The position numbers and the translations under genes were made by a program. Below are positions 9,125 to 18,412 of a stretch of 64,000 nucleotides of DNA, piece by piece; the stretch's first letter is position 1, and the number at the start of each line of letters is the position of its first letter. The stretch spans positions 280,511 to 344,510 of the forward strand of contig NZ_BMNR01000005.1 of assembly GCF_014646655.1 (NCBI RefSeq), given 5' to 3'. The notes beneath the pieces were generated by a model. That model was not told the origin of the DNA. It searched no databases and was given only the letters and a program-made list of their open reading frames with translations. Origin of the DNA: Yeosuana aromativorans. Its GTDB lineage: Bacteria > Bacteroidota > Bacteroidia > Flavobacteriales > Flavobacteriaceae.

Positions 9125-10027
9125 TTGAGTATTTCGGTTAGTCATATCAATAAGTCATACAAAGACATCAGGGCTCTTCAAGACGTCTCTTTTGAAGTGA
9201 AAAAAGGAGAAATATTTGGTCTTATTGGTCCTGATGGTGCAGGCAAGACAACCTTATTCAGAATATTGGCAACCTTATTGATTGCAGATTCTGGCCAAGC
9301 TTCCGTAGCTGGACATGATGTTGTAAAAGATTATAAAACCATTCGAAATTGTGTAGGTTACATGCCGGGTAAGTTTTCATTGTACCAAGACTTAACGGTT
9401 GAAGAAAACCTGGAGTTTTTTGCCACAATTTTCAAAACAACCATTAAAGAAAACTATCACTTAATTGAAGACATTTACAAACAAATTGAACCGTTTAAAA
9501 CCAGAAGAGCAGGAAAATTATCAGGTGGTATGAAACAAAAATTGGCTTTATGCTGTGCGTTGATTCATAAACCAGAGGTTTTGTTTTTAGACGAACCCAC
9601 AACTGGTGTGGATCCTGTATCCAGAAAAGAATTCTGGGATATGTTAAAACGATTGCAGCAAAAGGGCATCACTATTTTAGTCTCCACGCCTTATATGGAT
9701 GAAGCCTCACTGTGTGACCGAATTGCCTTTATTCAAGATGGAAAAATCCTTGAGATTGATTCTCCAGAAGCAATAGTGAAACATTTTACAAAAACCATTT
9801 ACAATTTAAGCGCCAACAATATGTATAAGCTCATTGAAAGTCTAAAGACCTATGAGCATGCGCATAGTGTCTATCCGTTTGGTGAATTTGTGCACTATAC
9901 AGATACTAGAGATGTATTTGATATAGATGAATTGCAACACTATTTGAAAAATATCGGGCTTAACGATATTACAATTGAAATTGCAAAACCTACCATAGAG
10001 GACACGTTTATGGCCTTAGCAAAATAA
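9125..10027 (+). CDS. ABC transporter ATP-binding protein (first of two)
   Basis: 300 residues. Start codon is TTG at 9125: the only stop-free start after the osmC stop in this frame, placing SISVSHINKSY directly at the N-terminus as in homologous NBDs. Walker A is GPDGAGKTT, the signature LSGGMKQK, and Walker B VLFLDEPT followed by the TGVDP D-loop. A C-terminal extension of about 80 residues follows the NBD. It corresponds to the N-terminal half of E. coli YbhF, here a separate protein. Confidence 0.92.
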   Translation: MSISVSHINKSYKDIRALQDVSFEVKKGEIFGLIGPDGAGKTTLFRILATLLIADSGQASVAGHDVVKDYKTIRNCVGYMPGKFSLYQDLTVEENLEFFATIFKTTIKENYHLIEDIYKQIEPFKTRRAGKLSGGMKQKLALCCALIHKPEVLFLDEPTTGVDPVSRKEFWDMLKRLQQKGITILVSTPYMDEASLCDRIAFIQDGKILEIDSPEAIVKHFTKTIYNLSANNMYKLIESLKTYEHAHSVYPFGEFVHYTDTRDVFDIDELQHYLKNIGLNDITIEIAKPTIEDTFMALAK

Positions 10028-10031
10028 TGTA

Positions 10032-10754
10032 ATGGAACGTGTTATAGAAGTTGAGAGTTTAACAAAAAAATTTGGAGCCTTTACGGCTGTGGATTCCATA
10101 TCGTTCCATGTAAAAAAAGGCGAGATTTTTGGATTTTTGGGTGCCAACGGAGCTGGAAAAACAACCGCCATGAAAATGCTCATTGGAATTTCACATCCAA
10201 CATCGGGCAAAGCTACCGTTGCAGGTTTTGATGTGTTTACAGAAGCCGAATCCATCAAAAAGAATATTGGCTACATGAGCCAAAAATTTGCTTTGTATGA
10301 CGATTTAACAGTTAAGGAAAACATTACGTTTTATGGAGGTATTTATGGATTATCACGCGCCAAAATAAAAATAAAAACCCAACAACTCATTGAGGAATTG
10401 GGACTTGAGGATATTGCAAACAATATGGTTGGCTCGTTGCCCTTGGGATGGAAACAAAAACTAGCCTTTTCGGTTGCACTATTACACAATCCGAAAATAG
10501 TGTTTCTTGATGAACCCACAGGAGGCGTTGACCCCATAACCAGACGTCAGTTTTGGGAAATGATCTATAAAACGGCCAATCAGGGAACGACCATTTTTGT
10601 AACCACCCATTATATGGATGAAGCTGAATATTGTGACCGCGTTTCCATTATGGTCAATGGGAATATTGAAGCGTTGGATACGCCAAAAAATCTCAAAAAA
10701 CAATTTAGTGCCCACAGTATGAACGATGTGTTTTTAAAATTAGCCAGAGGATGA
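10032..10754 (+). CDS. ABC transporter ATP-binding protein (second of two)
   Basis: 240 residues. Walker A is GANGAGKTT and Walker B IVFLDEPTGGVDP. The usual LSGG signature is replaced by SLPLGWKQKL, so the two ATP sites formed with the preceding NBD are probably asymmetric. It begins five bases after the first NBD and overlaps the next permease gene by four bases. It corresponds to the C-terminal half of YbhF. Confidence 0.92.
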   Translation: MERVIEVESLTKKFGAFTAVDSISFHVKKGEIFGFLGANGAGKTTAMKMLIGISHPTSGKATVAGFDVFTEAESIKKNIGYMSQKFALYDDLTVKENITFYGGIYGLSRAKIKIKTQQLIEELGLEDIANNMVGSLPLGWKQKLAFSVALLHNPKIVFLDEPTGGVDPITRRQFWEMIYKTANQGTTIFVTTHYMDEAEYCDRVSIMVNGNIEALDTPKNLKKQFSAHSMNDVFLKLARG

Positions 10755-11857
10755 AGTTGTTTTTAGGATTTATAAAAAAAGAGTTTTACCATATTCTAAG
10801 GGATCGGCGTTCCTTGTTTATTTTATTTGGTATGCCCATCGTTCAAATTTTGCTTTTTGGATTTGCCATTACCAATGAAATCAACAATGTTAACATTGCT
10901 ATTTTAGACCATTCTAAAGACGTTACCACAAAAAAAATAATTGATAACATTTCGGCTTCAAAATACTTTAGCATCAATGCCTTTATTCAACAAGAAAACG
11001 ATATTGAATCGGTATTTAAAAAAGGGCAAACCAAAGCAGTGATTAGTTTTGAAAAAGACTTCAATCAACATTTGATAAAAAATGGACAAGCCACCGTTCA
11101 GATTATCACAGATGCAACAGACCCCAATACGGCGAATACCATATCCAATTATGTCAATGCCATCATTCAATCGCAGGTTAAGGAATTAAATAAAGGAATA
11201 GACAAAGGGTATCAAATTATTCCACAAACCCGTATGGTTTATAATCCAGAACTAAAGAGTGTATTCATGTTTGTACCGGGAATTATGACAGTTATTTTGA
11301 TGTTGGTATCCGCCATGATGACCTCCATTTCCATAACCCGCGAAAAAGAATTGGGAACCATGGAAGTCATTTTGGTGTCGCCATTAAAACCATTACAGGT
11401 TATTGCCGGTAAAGTAGTGCCTTACATTGCGCTTTCGGTGATCAACGCTACGGTTATAATTCTATTAAGCCTCTTTGTTTTTAAAATGCCTATACAAGGA
11501 AGCTTAATTTTACTGGCGTTTGAAACGGTTTTGTTTATTGTTACGGCTTTGGCTTTGGGCATTTTGATATCAACTATAGCGGCAACCCAACAAACCGCCA
11601 TGATGATATCGCTTATGGGGCTTATGCTGCCCGTAATCATATTATCCGGGTTTATTTTTCCTATTTCCAGTATGCCGCTTGTGTTGCAAATAATCAGCAA
11701 CATCATTCCTGCCAAATGGTTTATTATTATTTTGAAAGCCATTATGCTAAAAGGTGTTGGCTTTTCATTTATTTGGAAGGAAACTCTTATACTATTGGGA
11801 ATGACGGTGTTTTTTATAGCATTAAGCATTAAAAAATATAAAATACGATTGGAATAA
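10751..11857 (+). CDS. ABC-2 type permease (YbhS/YbhR-like), first
   Basis: 368 residues. One N-terminal membrane helix (RSLFILFGMPIVQILLFGFAI) is followed by a periplasmic domain of about 150 residues and five C-terminal helices with the ABC-2 motif REKELGTMEVILVSPL. This is the usual DrrB/YbhS layout for export of hydrophobic compounds. ATGA overlap with the upstream ATPase gene and one-base overlap with the next permease indicate translational coupling. Confidence 0.92.
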   Translation: MKLFLGFIKKEFYHILRDRRSLFILFGMPIVQILLFGFAITNEINNVNIAILDHSKDVTTKKIIDNISASKYFSINAFIQQENDIESVFKKGQTKAVISFEKDFNQHLIKNGQATVQIITDATDPNTANTISNYVNAIIQSQVKELNKGIDKGYQIIPQTRMVYNPELKSVFMFVPGIMTVILMLVSAMMTSISITREKELGTMEVILVSPLKPLQVIAGKVVPYIALSVINATVIILLSLFVFKMPIQGSLILLAFETVLFIVTALALGILISTIAATQQTAMMISLMGLMLPVIILSGFIFPISSMPLVLQIISNIIPAKWFIIILKAIMLKGVGFSFIWKETLILLGMTVFFIALSIKKYKIRLE

Positions 11858-12978
11858 TGAAGATATTGGGTTTTATCATACAAAAAGAGTTTAAGCAAAT
11901 CTTCAGGAACAAAGGCATGCTCCCCATTATTTTTGTCATGCCCATTGTACAACTTCTTATTCTGTCCAATGCCGCAACTTTTGATATTAAAAATATCAAA
12001 TTCTCATATATTGACCATGACCATACTCCAACATCAAGAGCACTGATAGAACAATTTGATGCCTCAACGTATTTTAATGTTGTTACAGATTTTCCCTCGG
12101 AAAACAAAGCGCAATCAGCCATGCTAAAAGGAGATGTAGATGTTGTTTTGGAAATACCCAATCATTTTGAGCGTAATTTGGTAAAAGGAAAAAACATACC
12201 ATTAGGCGTAACAATCAACGCTATTGACGGTGCAGCCGCGGGTGTTGAAAATGTCTACATTACACAAATCCTGCAACGGTTTAACAAAGCCATTCAGTTG
12301 AACGTATTTCAGCCAACTAATGCATTGTCAAAGCCTGTTAACATCCTAACCATTCCATCGTTTTGGTATAATAAAACCCTAAATTATAAAACTTACATGG
12401 TGCCGGGTATATTGGTGTTACTGGTAACCATGATTACCCTGTTTTTGTCAGGAATGAACATTGTTCGTGAAAAAGAAATAGGGACTTTAGAACAAATAAA
12501 TGTAACGCCCATTAGAAAGAGAGAATTCATTATTGGGAAGTTATTCCCGTTTTGGGTTCTAGGGTTAGCTATTTTAAGTATCGGGTTGATAATTGCCAAG
12601 TTTGTGTTTAATGTACCCATTGTGGGCAATCTTGGTTTGATGTATTTATACACATCAATCTATATTTTGGTCATTTTAGGCATCGGTCTTTTTATATCAA
12701 ATTTCACCGATACGCAACAGCAAGCTATGTTTATATCGTGGTTTTTCATGGTCATATTCATTTTGATGAGTGGTTTGTTCACCCCTATAGAGAGTATGCC
12801 AAAATGGGCTCAATTAATTACGGAATTCAACCCCATAAAATATTTTGTTGAAGTGATGCGAATGGTCATGTTAAAGGGCTCGTTATTAAACGATATCTTA
12901 CCACAACTATTAAAAACCCTTCTTTATGCCTTTGTAATGAACGGATTGGCAGTTTGGAAGTATAGAAAGACAACTTAG
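11857..12978 (+). CDS. ABC-2 type permease (YbhS/YbhR-like), second
   Basis: 373 residues, a divergent paralogue of the preceding permease with the same topology: N-terminal helix (GMLPIIFVMPIVQLLILSN), periplasmic domain, then five helices beginning at YMVPGILVLLVTM with REKEIGTLEQINVTPI. The two probably form a heterodimeric channel. Last gene of the export operon; a short A/T-rich stem follows. Confidence 0.92.
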   Translation: MKILGFIIQKEFKQIFRNKGMLPIIFVMPIVQLLILSNAATFDIKNIKFSYIDHDHTPTSRALIEQFDASTYFNVVTDFPSENKAQSAMLKGDVDVVLEIPNHFERNLVKGKNIPLGVTINAIDGAAAGVENVYITQILQRFNKAIQLNVFQPTNALSKPVNILTIPSFWYNKTLNYKTYMVPGILVLLVTMITLFLSGMNIVREKEIGTLEQINVTPIRKREFIIGKLFPFWVLGLAILSIGLIIAKFVFNVPIVGNLGLMYLYTSIYILVILGIGLFISNFTDTQQQAMFISWFFMVIFILMSGLFTPIESMPKWAQLITEFNPIKYFVEVMRMVMLKGSLLNDILPQLLKTLLYAFVMNGLAVWKYRKTT

Positions 12979-12979
12979 T

Positions 12980-13005
12980 AATAAATCTTTTAAATTTATT
13001 TTTTT
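12980..13005 (+). terminator. Weak A/T-rich stem-loop after the export operon
   Basis: AATAAAT (12980-12986) pairs with ATTTATT (12994-13000) across a seven-base loop and is followed by five more T. No G-C pairs, so strength is doubtful. It overlaps the 3' end of the convergent gene at 12996. Confidence 0.35.
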
Positions 13006-13694
13006 ACACGGATTTGTTTCATAATATCTTCCATCATTTCAACTTGCACTTGTTGAATATTCAATAGTTCCTGTTGCTGATGAATAATTAAATGATCAAT
13101 TTTTTCATGGAGCATTCTAATTTCAAGTTCGGATTTTAGGTTGACCATATAATCTTGTTTGGAACGCTCTCTGTCTTTCTCTTCTTGCCTGTTTTGGCTC
13201 ATCATAATAACTGGTGCTTGTAATGCAGCCAAACATGACAAAATAAGATTTAAAAGAATAAATGGGTACGGATCAAACCCCTTATTTAAAAGAAAATAGA
13301 CATTTGATGAAATCCAAATTAAAATAAAAAGACCAAACAAAATAATAAACGACCAACTTCCACCAAACGAAGCTATGTTATCAGCTAAACGTTGTCCAAA
13401 TGTAAAATTATTATTATCAATTGGTTCTTTTTTATTGATAACTTCTTCGTTTTCAATTGTTTTTAAAACATCTTGTTCTAAAACACTCAACTCGCCTACT
13501 TCATCAATTAAATAATTGGCAATATATTTTTGTCTATATTGATTCAGTTCCGAAATTGAAATAGCACTTTTTAAATTAAAATCAGGGTGGTCTTTCTTGA
13601 TCAATTCAAAAATGGATTTTCTAATTGATTTTGCTAAAACCCTTTCACTGTACTGAAACTCATTTTTTGAAATTTCACTTATAAATGTTTTCAT
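12996..13694 (-). CDS. DUF1003 family membrane protein
   Basis: 232 residues. The middle matches DUF1003: GQRLADNIASFGGSWSFIILFG, a second helix ending FILLNLILSCLAALQAPVIMMSQNRQ, and a charged region DRERSKQDYMVNLKSELEIRMLHEKIDHL. Two membrane helices and a C-terminal coiled coil are expected. Function of the family is unknown. It converges on the export operon. Confidence 0.88.
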   Translation of the reverse strand: MKTFISEISKNEFQYSERVLAKSIRKSIFELIKKDHPDFNLKSAISISELNQYRQKYIANYLIDEVGELSVLEQDVLKTIENEEVINKKEPIDNNNFTFGQRLADNIASFGGSWSFIILFGLFILIWISSNVYFLLNKGFDPYPFILLNLILSCLAALQAPVIMMSQNRQEEKDRERSKQDYMVNLKSELEIRMLHEKIDHLIIHQQQELLNIQQVQVEMMEDIMKQIRVKK

Positions 13695-13796
13695 TATAAA
13701 AGATTTTTATTATAAAAGTACAATTAAATCCATCTCAATTTGTAATATTGATTAATTACAAATACTTTTGAAATACTTGCTTTACAAAAACTTGCA

Positions 13797-15527
13797 ATGA
13801 AGAAAAAACTTAATGAACTTGAAGCGACTGCCATTTGTGGAAATGATATCAGTTCATCATGTTTGTATGTATCTGCACTTGCCATAGTGTATGCTGGACA
13901 GTATGCATGGATTTCATTATTGATGGTATCATTGATCCTATTTTTATTCCGAAGGATTTACGGCGAAGTGGTTGGTGCATTACCGTTAAATGGAGGTGCT
14001 TATAATGCCTTACTGAACACAACCAAAAAATCAACGGCCTCCTTTGCCGCATCGTTAACAGTGCTTTCATACATGGCAACGGCGGTTATTTCGGCTAGTG
14101 AAGCCATCAAATATGCACACAGTCTATGGCATGAAATACCTATTGTGTATGCAACAATTGCATTGTTGTTGGTTTTTATGGGACTGGTCATTTTAGGTAT
14201 TGGTGAATCTTCAAAGGTAGCTATTGCTATCTTCTTATTTCATTTAACCTCACTCGTTATCCTATGCGCTTTCTGTATATATTTTCTGTTTAGTAATGGA
14301 TTTGATGTTTTAATCAGCAACTTTAAATCTCCCATTGAAGGCAGTATAGCAACGGCTCTGTTTTTTGGATTTGCGGCGGCCATGCTGGGCATTAGTGGAT
14401 TTGAAAGTTCGGCTAATTACGTAGAGGAACAAAAAAAGGGCGTCTTTCCAAAAACCCTAAAAAACATGTGGATTATTGTTACCATTTTTAATCCGCTATT
14501 AGCATTTTTAGCTTTGTCTATCATACCGTTATCCACAATTAATGCGAACGAGGAAACCCTATTGTCATTTATGGGGAATTTAACAGGCGGCAATTGGTTA
14601 TCCTATGTAGTTTCCATTGATGCTGCCTTAGTGCTAAGTGGTGCTGTTTTAACATCGTATGTGGGTGTTGGTGGTTTGGTGGAACGTATGGCCTTGGATA
14701 GGATTTTACCTAAAGAGCTATTAATAAAGAACAAAAGAGGAAGTTCTTACTTAATTTTTATTACGTTTTTCTTTTTGGCCGTTTCAGTATTGTTAATCAC
14801 TAAAGGCGATCTAAAAGCATTAGCTGGCGTTTACACCATTGCGTTTTTGGGTGTCATGGCTCTATTTGGAGTAGGAAATCTACTTTTGAAAATTAAAAGA
14901 AGTCGATTGCCTCGTCCTGAAACAGCCAGTTATCCAGCAGTATTAATTGCTATCATAGGCATATTTTTAGCTTTATTAGGGAATGTTATTTTAAATCCTG
15001 GATATTTGGCCATCTTTTTGGAATATCTGGTTCCCACCATTTTAGTGGTTGGGTTTATGCTTTACCGTACACCAATTTTAAAAGGAATTTTACTGTTTCT
15101 AGACTATATAACACCTTCAGACAAACTGTTTTTTCAAAAAACAAAACGCAAAATAAATGTAGCCATACGGAAAATCAATTCCCAAGAATTTGTGTTTTTT
15201 ACTAAAGGAGACAATGTAGAAGGCATTAATAAAGTACTGCAATATATTTCGGCAAATGAAGAAACCAGACGGTTAAAAATAGTTAATATCATTAGCAAAG
15301 GGGAAAAAGTAACCGATAGACTTAAAACTGATATTGAGGTATTGGACAGAGCCTATCCAAAAGTTGTCATTGAATTTATAGAAGAAGCGGGCAACTTTGG
15401 TCCTGAAAAAATTAAGGAATTATCCAAGCGTTGGAATATCCCCGTTAATTTTATGTTTATAGGACATCCGGGAAACAAATTTCCATACAAATTACATGAA
15501 CTAGGAGAAGTACGGTTAATTATTTAG
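13797..15527 (+). CDS. APC superfamily amino acid permease with C-terminal cytoplasmic domain
   Basis: 576 residues. About 12 membrane helices (residues 15-440) follow the APC pattern; the first lacks a long polar N-terminus and contains ATAICGNDISSSCLYVSALA, comparable to the G-x-G loop in TM1 of the family, and FGFAAAMLGISGFESSANYVEEQ matches TM6. A soluble C-terminal domain of about 130 residues (after 445) has alternating beta/alpha segments of unknown function. Substrate cannot be inferred. The 3' end overlaps the convergent EamA gene by 12 bases. Confidence 0.85.
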   Translation: MKKKLNELEATAICGNDISSSCLYVSALAIVYAGQYAWISLLMVSLILFLFRRIYGEVVGALPLNGGAYNALLNTTKKSTASFAASLTVLSYMATAVISASEAIKYAHSLWHEIPIVYATIALLLVFMGLVILGIGESSKVAIAIFLFHLTSLVILCAFCIYFLFSNGFDVLISNFKSPIEGSIATALFFGFAAAMLGISGFESSANYVEEQKKGVFPKTLKNMWIIVTIFNPLLAFLALSIIPLSTINANEETLLSFMGNLTGGNWLSYVVSIDAALVLSGAVLTSYVGVGGLVERMALDRILPKELLIKNKRGSSYLIFITFFFLAVSVLLITKGDLKALAGVYTIAFLGVMALFGVGNLLLKIKRSRLPRPETASYPAVLIAIIGIFLALLGNVILNPGYLAIFLEYLVPTILVVGFMLYRTPILKGILLFLDYITPSDKLFFQKTKRKINVAIRKINSQEFVFFTKGDNVEGINKVLQYISANEETRRLKIVNIISKGEKVTDRLKTDIEVLDRAYPKVVIEFIEEAGNFGPEKIKELSKRWNIPVNFMFIGHPGNKFPYKLHELGEVRLII

Positions 15528-16364
15528 CTTCTTTTCCTTGTACCAAACATTTAAAATCAATCCGCCGATAATCAGGGCTATTCCTAGGATACTCCAGAAG
15601 GTGTAAACTTCACCAAACCAGAATATTCCAAGCAATAAGGTAAAAATAACCTCAATATATTTTAATGGAGCCACTTGGCTAGTAGCTGCCGTTTGAAAAG
15701 CCTTGGTCATGTATATCTGACCAAAATAACCAAATACACCTAAACTGAACAGGAAAATCCATTCCACGCCATTGGGCGTTGTCCAGTTTCCAATGGATAA
15801 CAAACCGCCCACCATGGTAGCAATGACCATAAAATAATTGACAATGACAACCGGGTGGTCACGCTTTCCAATTTTGCTAATAATAACAAATACAAAACCA
15901 CTCAAAACAGATGCCATTAAGACCAACACGAGGCCATAAGTGCTAACATTTCTATCCAATCCTTTTAATACTAATACGCCTGAAAAAGCCATGAGAAAGA
16001 ACAGCCATTGGATAGGCTTAATTTTTTCCTTTAAAAATAAAACAGCAAAAATAGCCGCAAAAATTGGAGCTATGTAACGTAATGATACAGCGGTACCAAC
16101 CGATAAGTATTTGATGGACATAAAAAACAAGGTCATGGAACTTACACCAACCAAACCCCGTAACACCAATAGTTTTCGGTTGTTTCCTAAAATAGGAATC
16201 TTGTTTTTTAAAAGAAATCCAAAGGTAAAAAATAAAGAACTTGCCGACCTGAAAAATACAATTTGAAAGGCATTGACATTTACCAAGTACTTTACCGTAG
16301 CATTCATGCACGCAAAAGCCATAGTACTTAAAATCATGTATTTTATGGCTTTTTTTATTTCCAA
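15516..16364 (-). CDS. EamA/DMT family transporter
   Basis: 282 residues with ten hydrophobic segments in two EamA repeats (about 1-135 and 145-275). Motifs such as NATVKYLV, FFRSASSLFFTFGF and VAPLKYIEVIFTLLLGIFWFGE are typical of drug/metabolite exporters in the inner membrane. First gene downstream of the agmatine pathway genes on the same strand with 32 bases between, but the cargo is unknown. Confidence 0.88.
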   Translation of the reverse strand: MEIKKAIKYMILSTMAFACMNATVKYLVNVNAFQIVFFRSASSLFFTFGFLLKNKIPILGNNRKLLVLRGLVGVSSMTLFFMSIKYLSVGTAVSLRYIAPIFAAIFAVLFLKEKIKPIQWLFFLMAFSGVLVLKGLDRNVSTYGLVLVLMASVLSGFVFVIISKIGKRDHPVVIVNYFMVIATMVGGLLSIGNWTTPNGVEWIFLFSLGVFGYFGQIYMTKAFQTAATSQVAPLKYIEVIFTLLLGIFWFGEVYTFWSILGIALIIGGLILNVWYKEKKLNN

Positions 16365-16396
16365 TAGATGGATTTTATGCTTTAAGTTTTAAGAAT

Positions 16397-17425
16397 TTAT
16401 TCAGGGATTTGCTGACTTAAACAATGTAAGGTACCAAAGCCCCATATTAAATCAATGGCACTTATCCCAATGATTTCCCTATTTGGAAAACAATCCGCAA
16501 TAATATTTAAAGCCATTCTATCATGAACATCGTTAAAGGTTGGCACTAATACGTAGTTGTTAATGATCAAGAAATTAGCATAGCTTGCTGGAATGGTAAC
16601 ACCATCAAATTCCAGTTTTTTAGGCATGGGTAATTCAACAATATTAGGTGACTTACCGGTTTCTAATACCGACGTTTTAAGTCGCTTGAAATTATCTTGC
16701 AACGCTTTATAGTTGGCACTTTTTTTGTCAGTTTCAACAACCGTAATAATGGTGTCTTCATTTACAAAACGACATAAATCATCTATATGTCCATGGGTAT
16801 CATCACCAATTATACCGTCACCAAGCCAAATCACATTGGTAACACCAAGATATTCCTTAAAAACGGCTTCGTAATCTGCTTTTGTAAAACCACTATTTCT
16901 AACCTGTATAGTTGGATGCAATAAGCATTCTTCTGAAGTTAATAAGGTGCCTGTTCCATTCACATCTATAGCACCACCTTCCAAAACCACGGGTTTGCCT
17001 TTATACATCACTTGGACTAAAGGAATGTTTAAGTGATTCGCTACTTTTGAAGGAACATGCTTATCCAACTGAAAGTTGGTGTACTTAGCCCAGCCATTAA
17101 AATTGAAGTTTAATGCCTCTCGTTTCGTTCCATTTTTAACAATGATGGGGCCAGAATCACGCATCCAGCTCCTATTGGTCTTATGAATAATGAATGATAT
17201 GTTTGAAATATTCACATGCGCCGTAACCAACATGTCATGAACTTTCTTTTTTAGCTTATCATCAGCAACTACTAAAAAAACGGTTTCAATACTAGCTACT
17301 TTTTTAATAAATTCCACAAAAGCCCATTGAATGGCTCCGTATTTTCCGGGCCAATCCTTACCATTATGTGGAAAACAAAGAAAGATACCTTGTTGCTTTT
17401 CCCATTCTGCTGGAAACCGTCTCAT
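16397..17425 (-). CDS. aguA: Agmatine deiminase
   Basis: 342 residues. Agmatine + H2O gives N-carbamoylputrescine + NH3. Members of the guanidino-modifying superfamily: WMRDSGPIIV (substrate Asp region), LEGGAIDVNGTGTLLTSEECLL, GDDTHGHIDDLCRF (catalytic His and Asp) and the C-terminal nucleophile Cys in GTLHCLSQQIPE. Its start codon overlaps the stop of the amidase gene by one base (ATGA-like coupling), forming a two-step operon to putrescine. No arginine decarboxylase is in the window. Confidence 0.95.
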   Translation of the reverse strand: MRRFPAEWEKQQGIFLCFPHNGKDWPGKYGAIQWAFVEFIKKVASIETVFLVVADDKLKKKVHDMLVTAHVNISNISFIIHKTNRSWMRDSGPIIVKNGTKREALNFNFNGWAKYTNFQLDKHVPSKVANHLNIPLVQVMYKGKPVVLEGGAIDVNGTGTLLTSEECLLHPTIQVRNSGFTKADYEAVFKEYLGVTNVIWLGDGIIGDDTHGHIDDLCRFVNEDTIITVVETDKKSANYKALQDNFKRLKTSVLETGKSPNIVELPMPKKLEFDGVTIPASYANFLIINNYVLVPTFNDVHDRMALNIIADCFPNREIIGISAIDLIWGFGTLHCLSQQIPE

Positions 17426-18312
17426 TAATCTATAGCCCGTTTAGTGATGTCGCCAAAAGCATCTACTCGCCTATCCCTGAAAAACGGCCAATTTTGACGC
17501 ACATTTTCCTGTAAATCCAAGTCCACTTCAGCAATTAAAATTTCTTCTTTATCATGGGAAGCCTGCGCCAAGATTTCACCTTGAGGACCTGCAATAAATG
17601 AGGCTCCCCAAAATTCAATGCCATCTGTATTAGGTAAATATTGTTCCAATCCAATGCGGTTGGCTGCTGCCACATACACACCATTGGCCACTGCGTGCCC
17701 TTTCATGACATTAATCCAAGCGCCATATTGATTAACACCATATTCTGCTTTTTCCTTGGGGTGCCAACCAATAGCTGTGGGATAAAACAACACGTCGGCT
17801 CCTTTTAACGCCGTTAATCTGGCTGCTTCTGGATACCATTGATCCCAACAAATTAATACACCAATATTCCCCTTTTTGGTTTTATTGCTTTTAAAGCCTA
17901 AATCGCCTGGTGTAAAATAAAACTTCTCATAAAAATGAGGATCATCAGGAATGTGCATCTTGCGGTACAAACCAGCCTCTGAACCATCCGTATCTAAAAT
18001 GTAAGCACTGTTATGGTAAATACCAGCCATTCGTTTTTCAAAAAATGGCACCACAATCACAACGCCCAATTCCTTGGCTAAATCACTAAAGGCGTTAAAT
18101 GATGTACTATAAAGCGGCTCGGCATAAGCAAAATTGTCAACATCTTCGCTTTGGCAAAAATAATGACTGCTGTAAAGCTCTGGCAACGAAATGACTTCGG
18201 CTCCCATTTTAGCAGCATCTTTTACCCAACTCAAACATTTTTTCAAGTTGTTTTCTGGCTTATCATTTAAATTAAGCTGAATAACAGCAATTTTGTATGT
18301 TCTTTGTCCCAT
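17425..18312 (-). CDS. aguB: N-carbamoylputrescine amidase (nitrilase superfamily)
   Basis: 295 residues. Hydrolyses N-carbamoylputrescine to putrescine, CO2 and NH3. The nitrilase-type Glu-Lys-Cys triad is visible: Glu in LPELYSSHYFCQ, Lys in YRKMHIPDD and Cys in GVLICWDQWYPEAARL. Length is standard. First gene of the aguB-aguA pair; a promoter with -33 and -7 elements is found 19-50 bases upstream. Confidence 0.95.
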   Translation of the reverse strand: MGQRTYKIAVIQLNLNDKPENNLKKCLSWVKDAAKMGAEVISLPELYSSHYFCQSEDVDNFAYAEPLYSTSFNAFSDLAKELGVVIVVPFFEKRMAGIYHNSAYILDTDGSEAGLYRKMHIPDDPHFYEKFYFTPGDLGFKSNKTKKGNIGVLICWDQWYPEAARLTALKGADVLFYPTAIGWHPKEKAEYGVNQYGAWINVMKGHAVANGVYVAAANRIGLEQYLPNTDGIEFWGASFIAGPQGEILAQASHDKEEILIAEVDLDLQENVRQNWPFFRDRRVDAFGDITKRAID

Positions 18313-18330
18313 GTTGTATGTTTAGGTATA

Positions 18331-18362
18331 CAAAAATAAGTATTTAGATGTGAGAGCCACAA
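18331..18362 (-). promoter_or_regulatory. Predicted promoter of aguBA
   Basis: On the minus strand TTG (18362-18360), 21 bases, then TATTTTTG (18338-18331), matching the Bacteroidota consensus TTG-N17-23-TAnnTTTG. It lies just before the aguB start at 18312. Confidence 0.55.
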
Positions 18363-18412
18363 ATTTTTAAGGATTTTACAAACAAGCACCCTATGTCTAG
18401 TTTATAATACCA

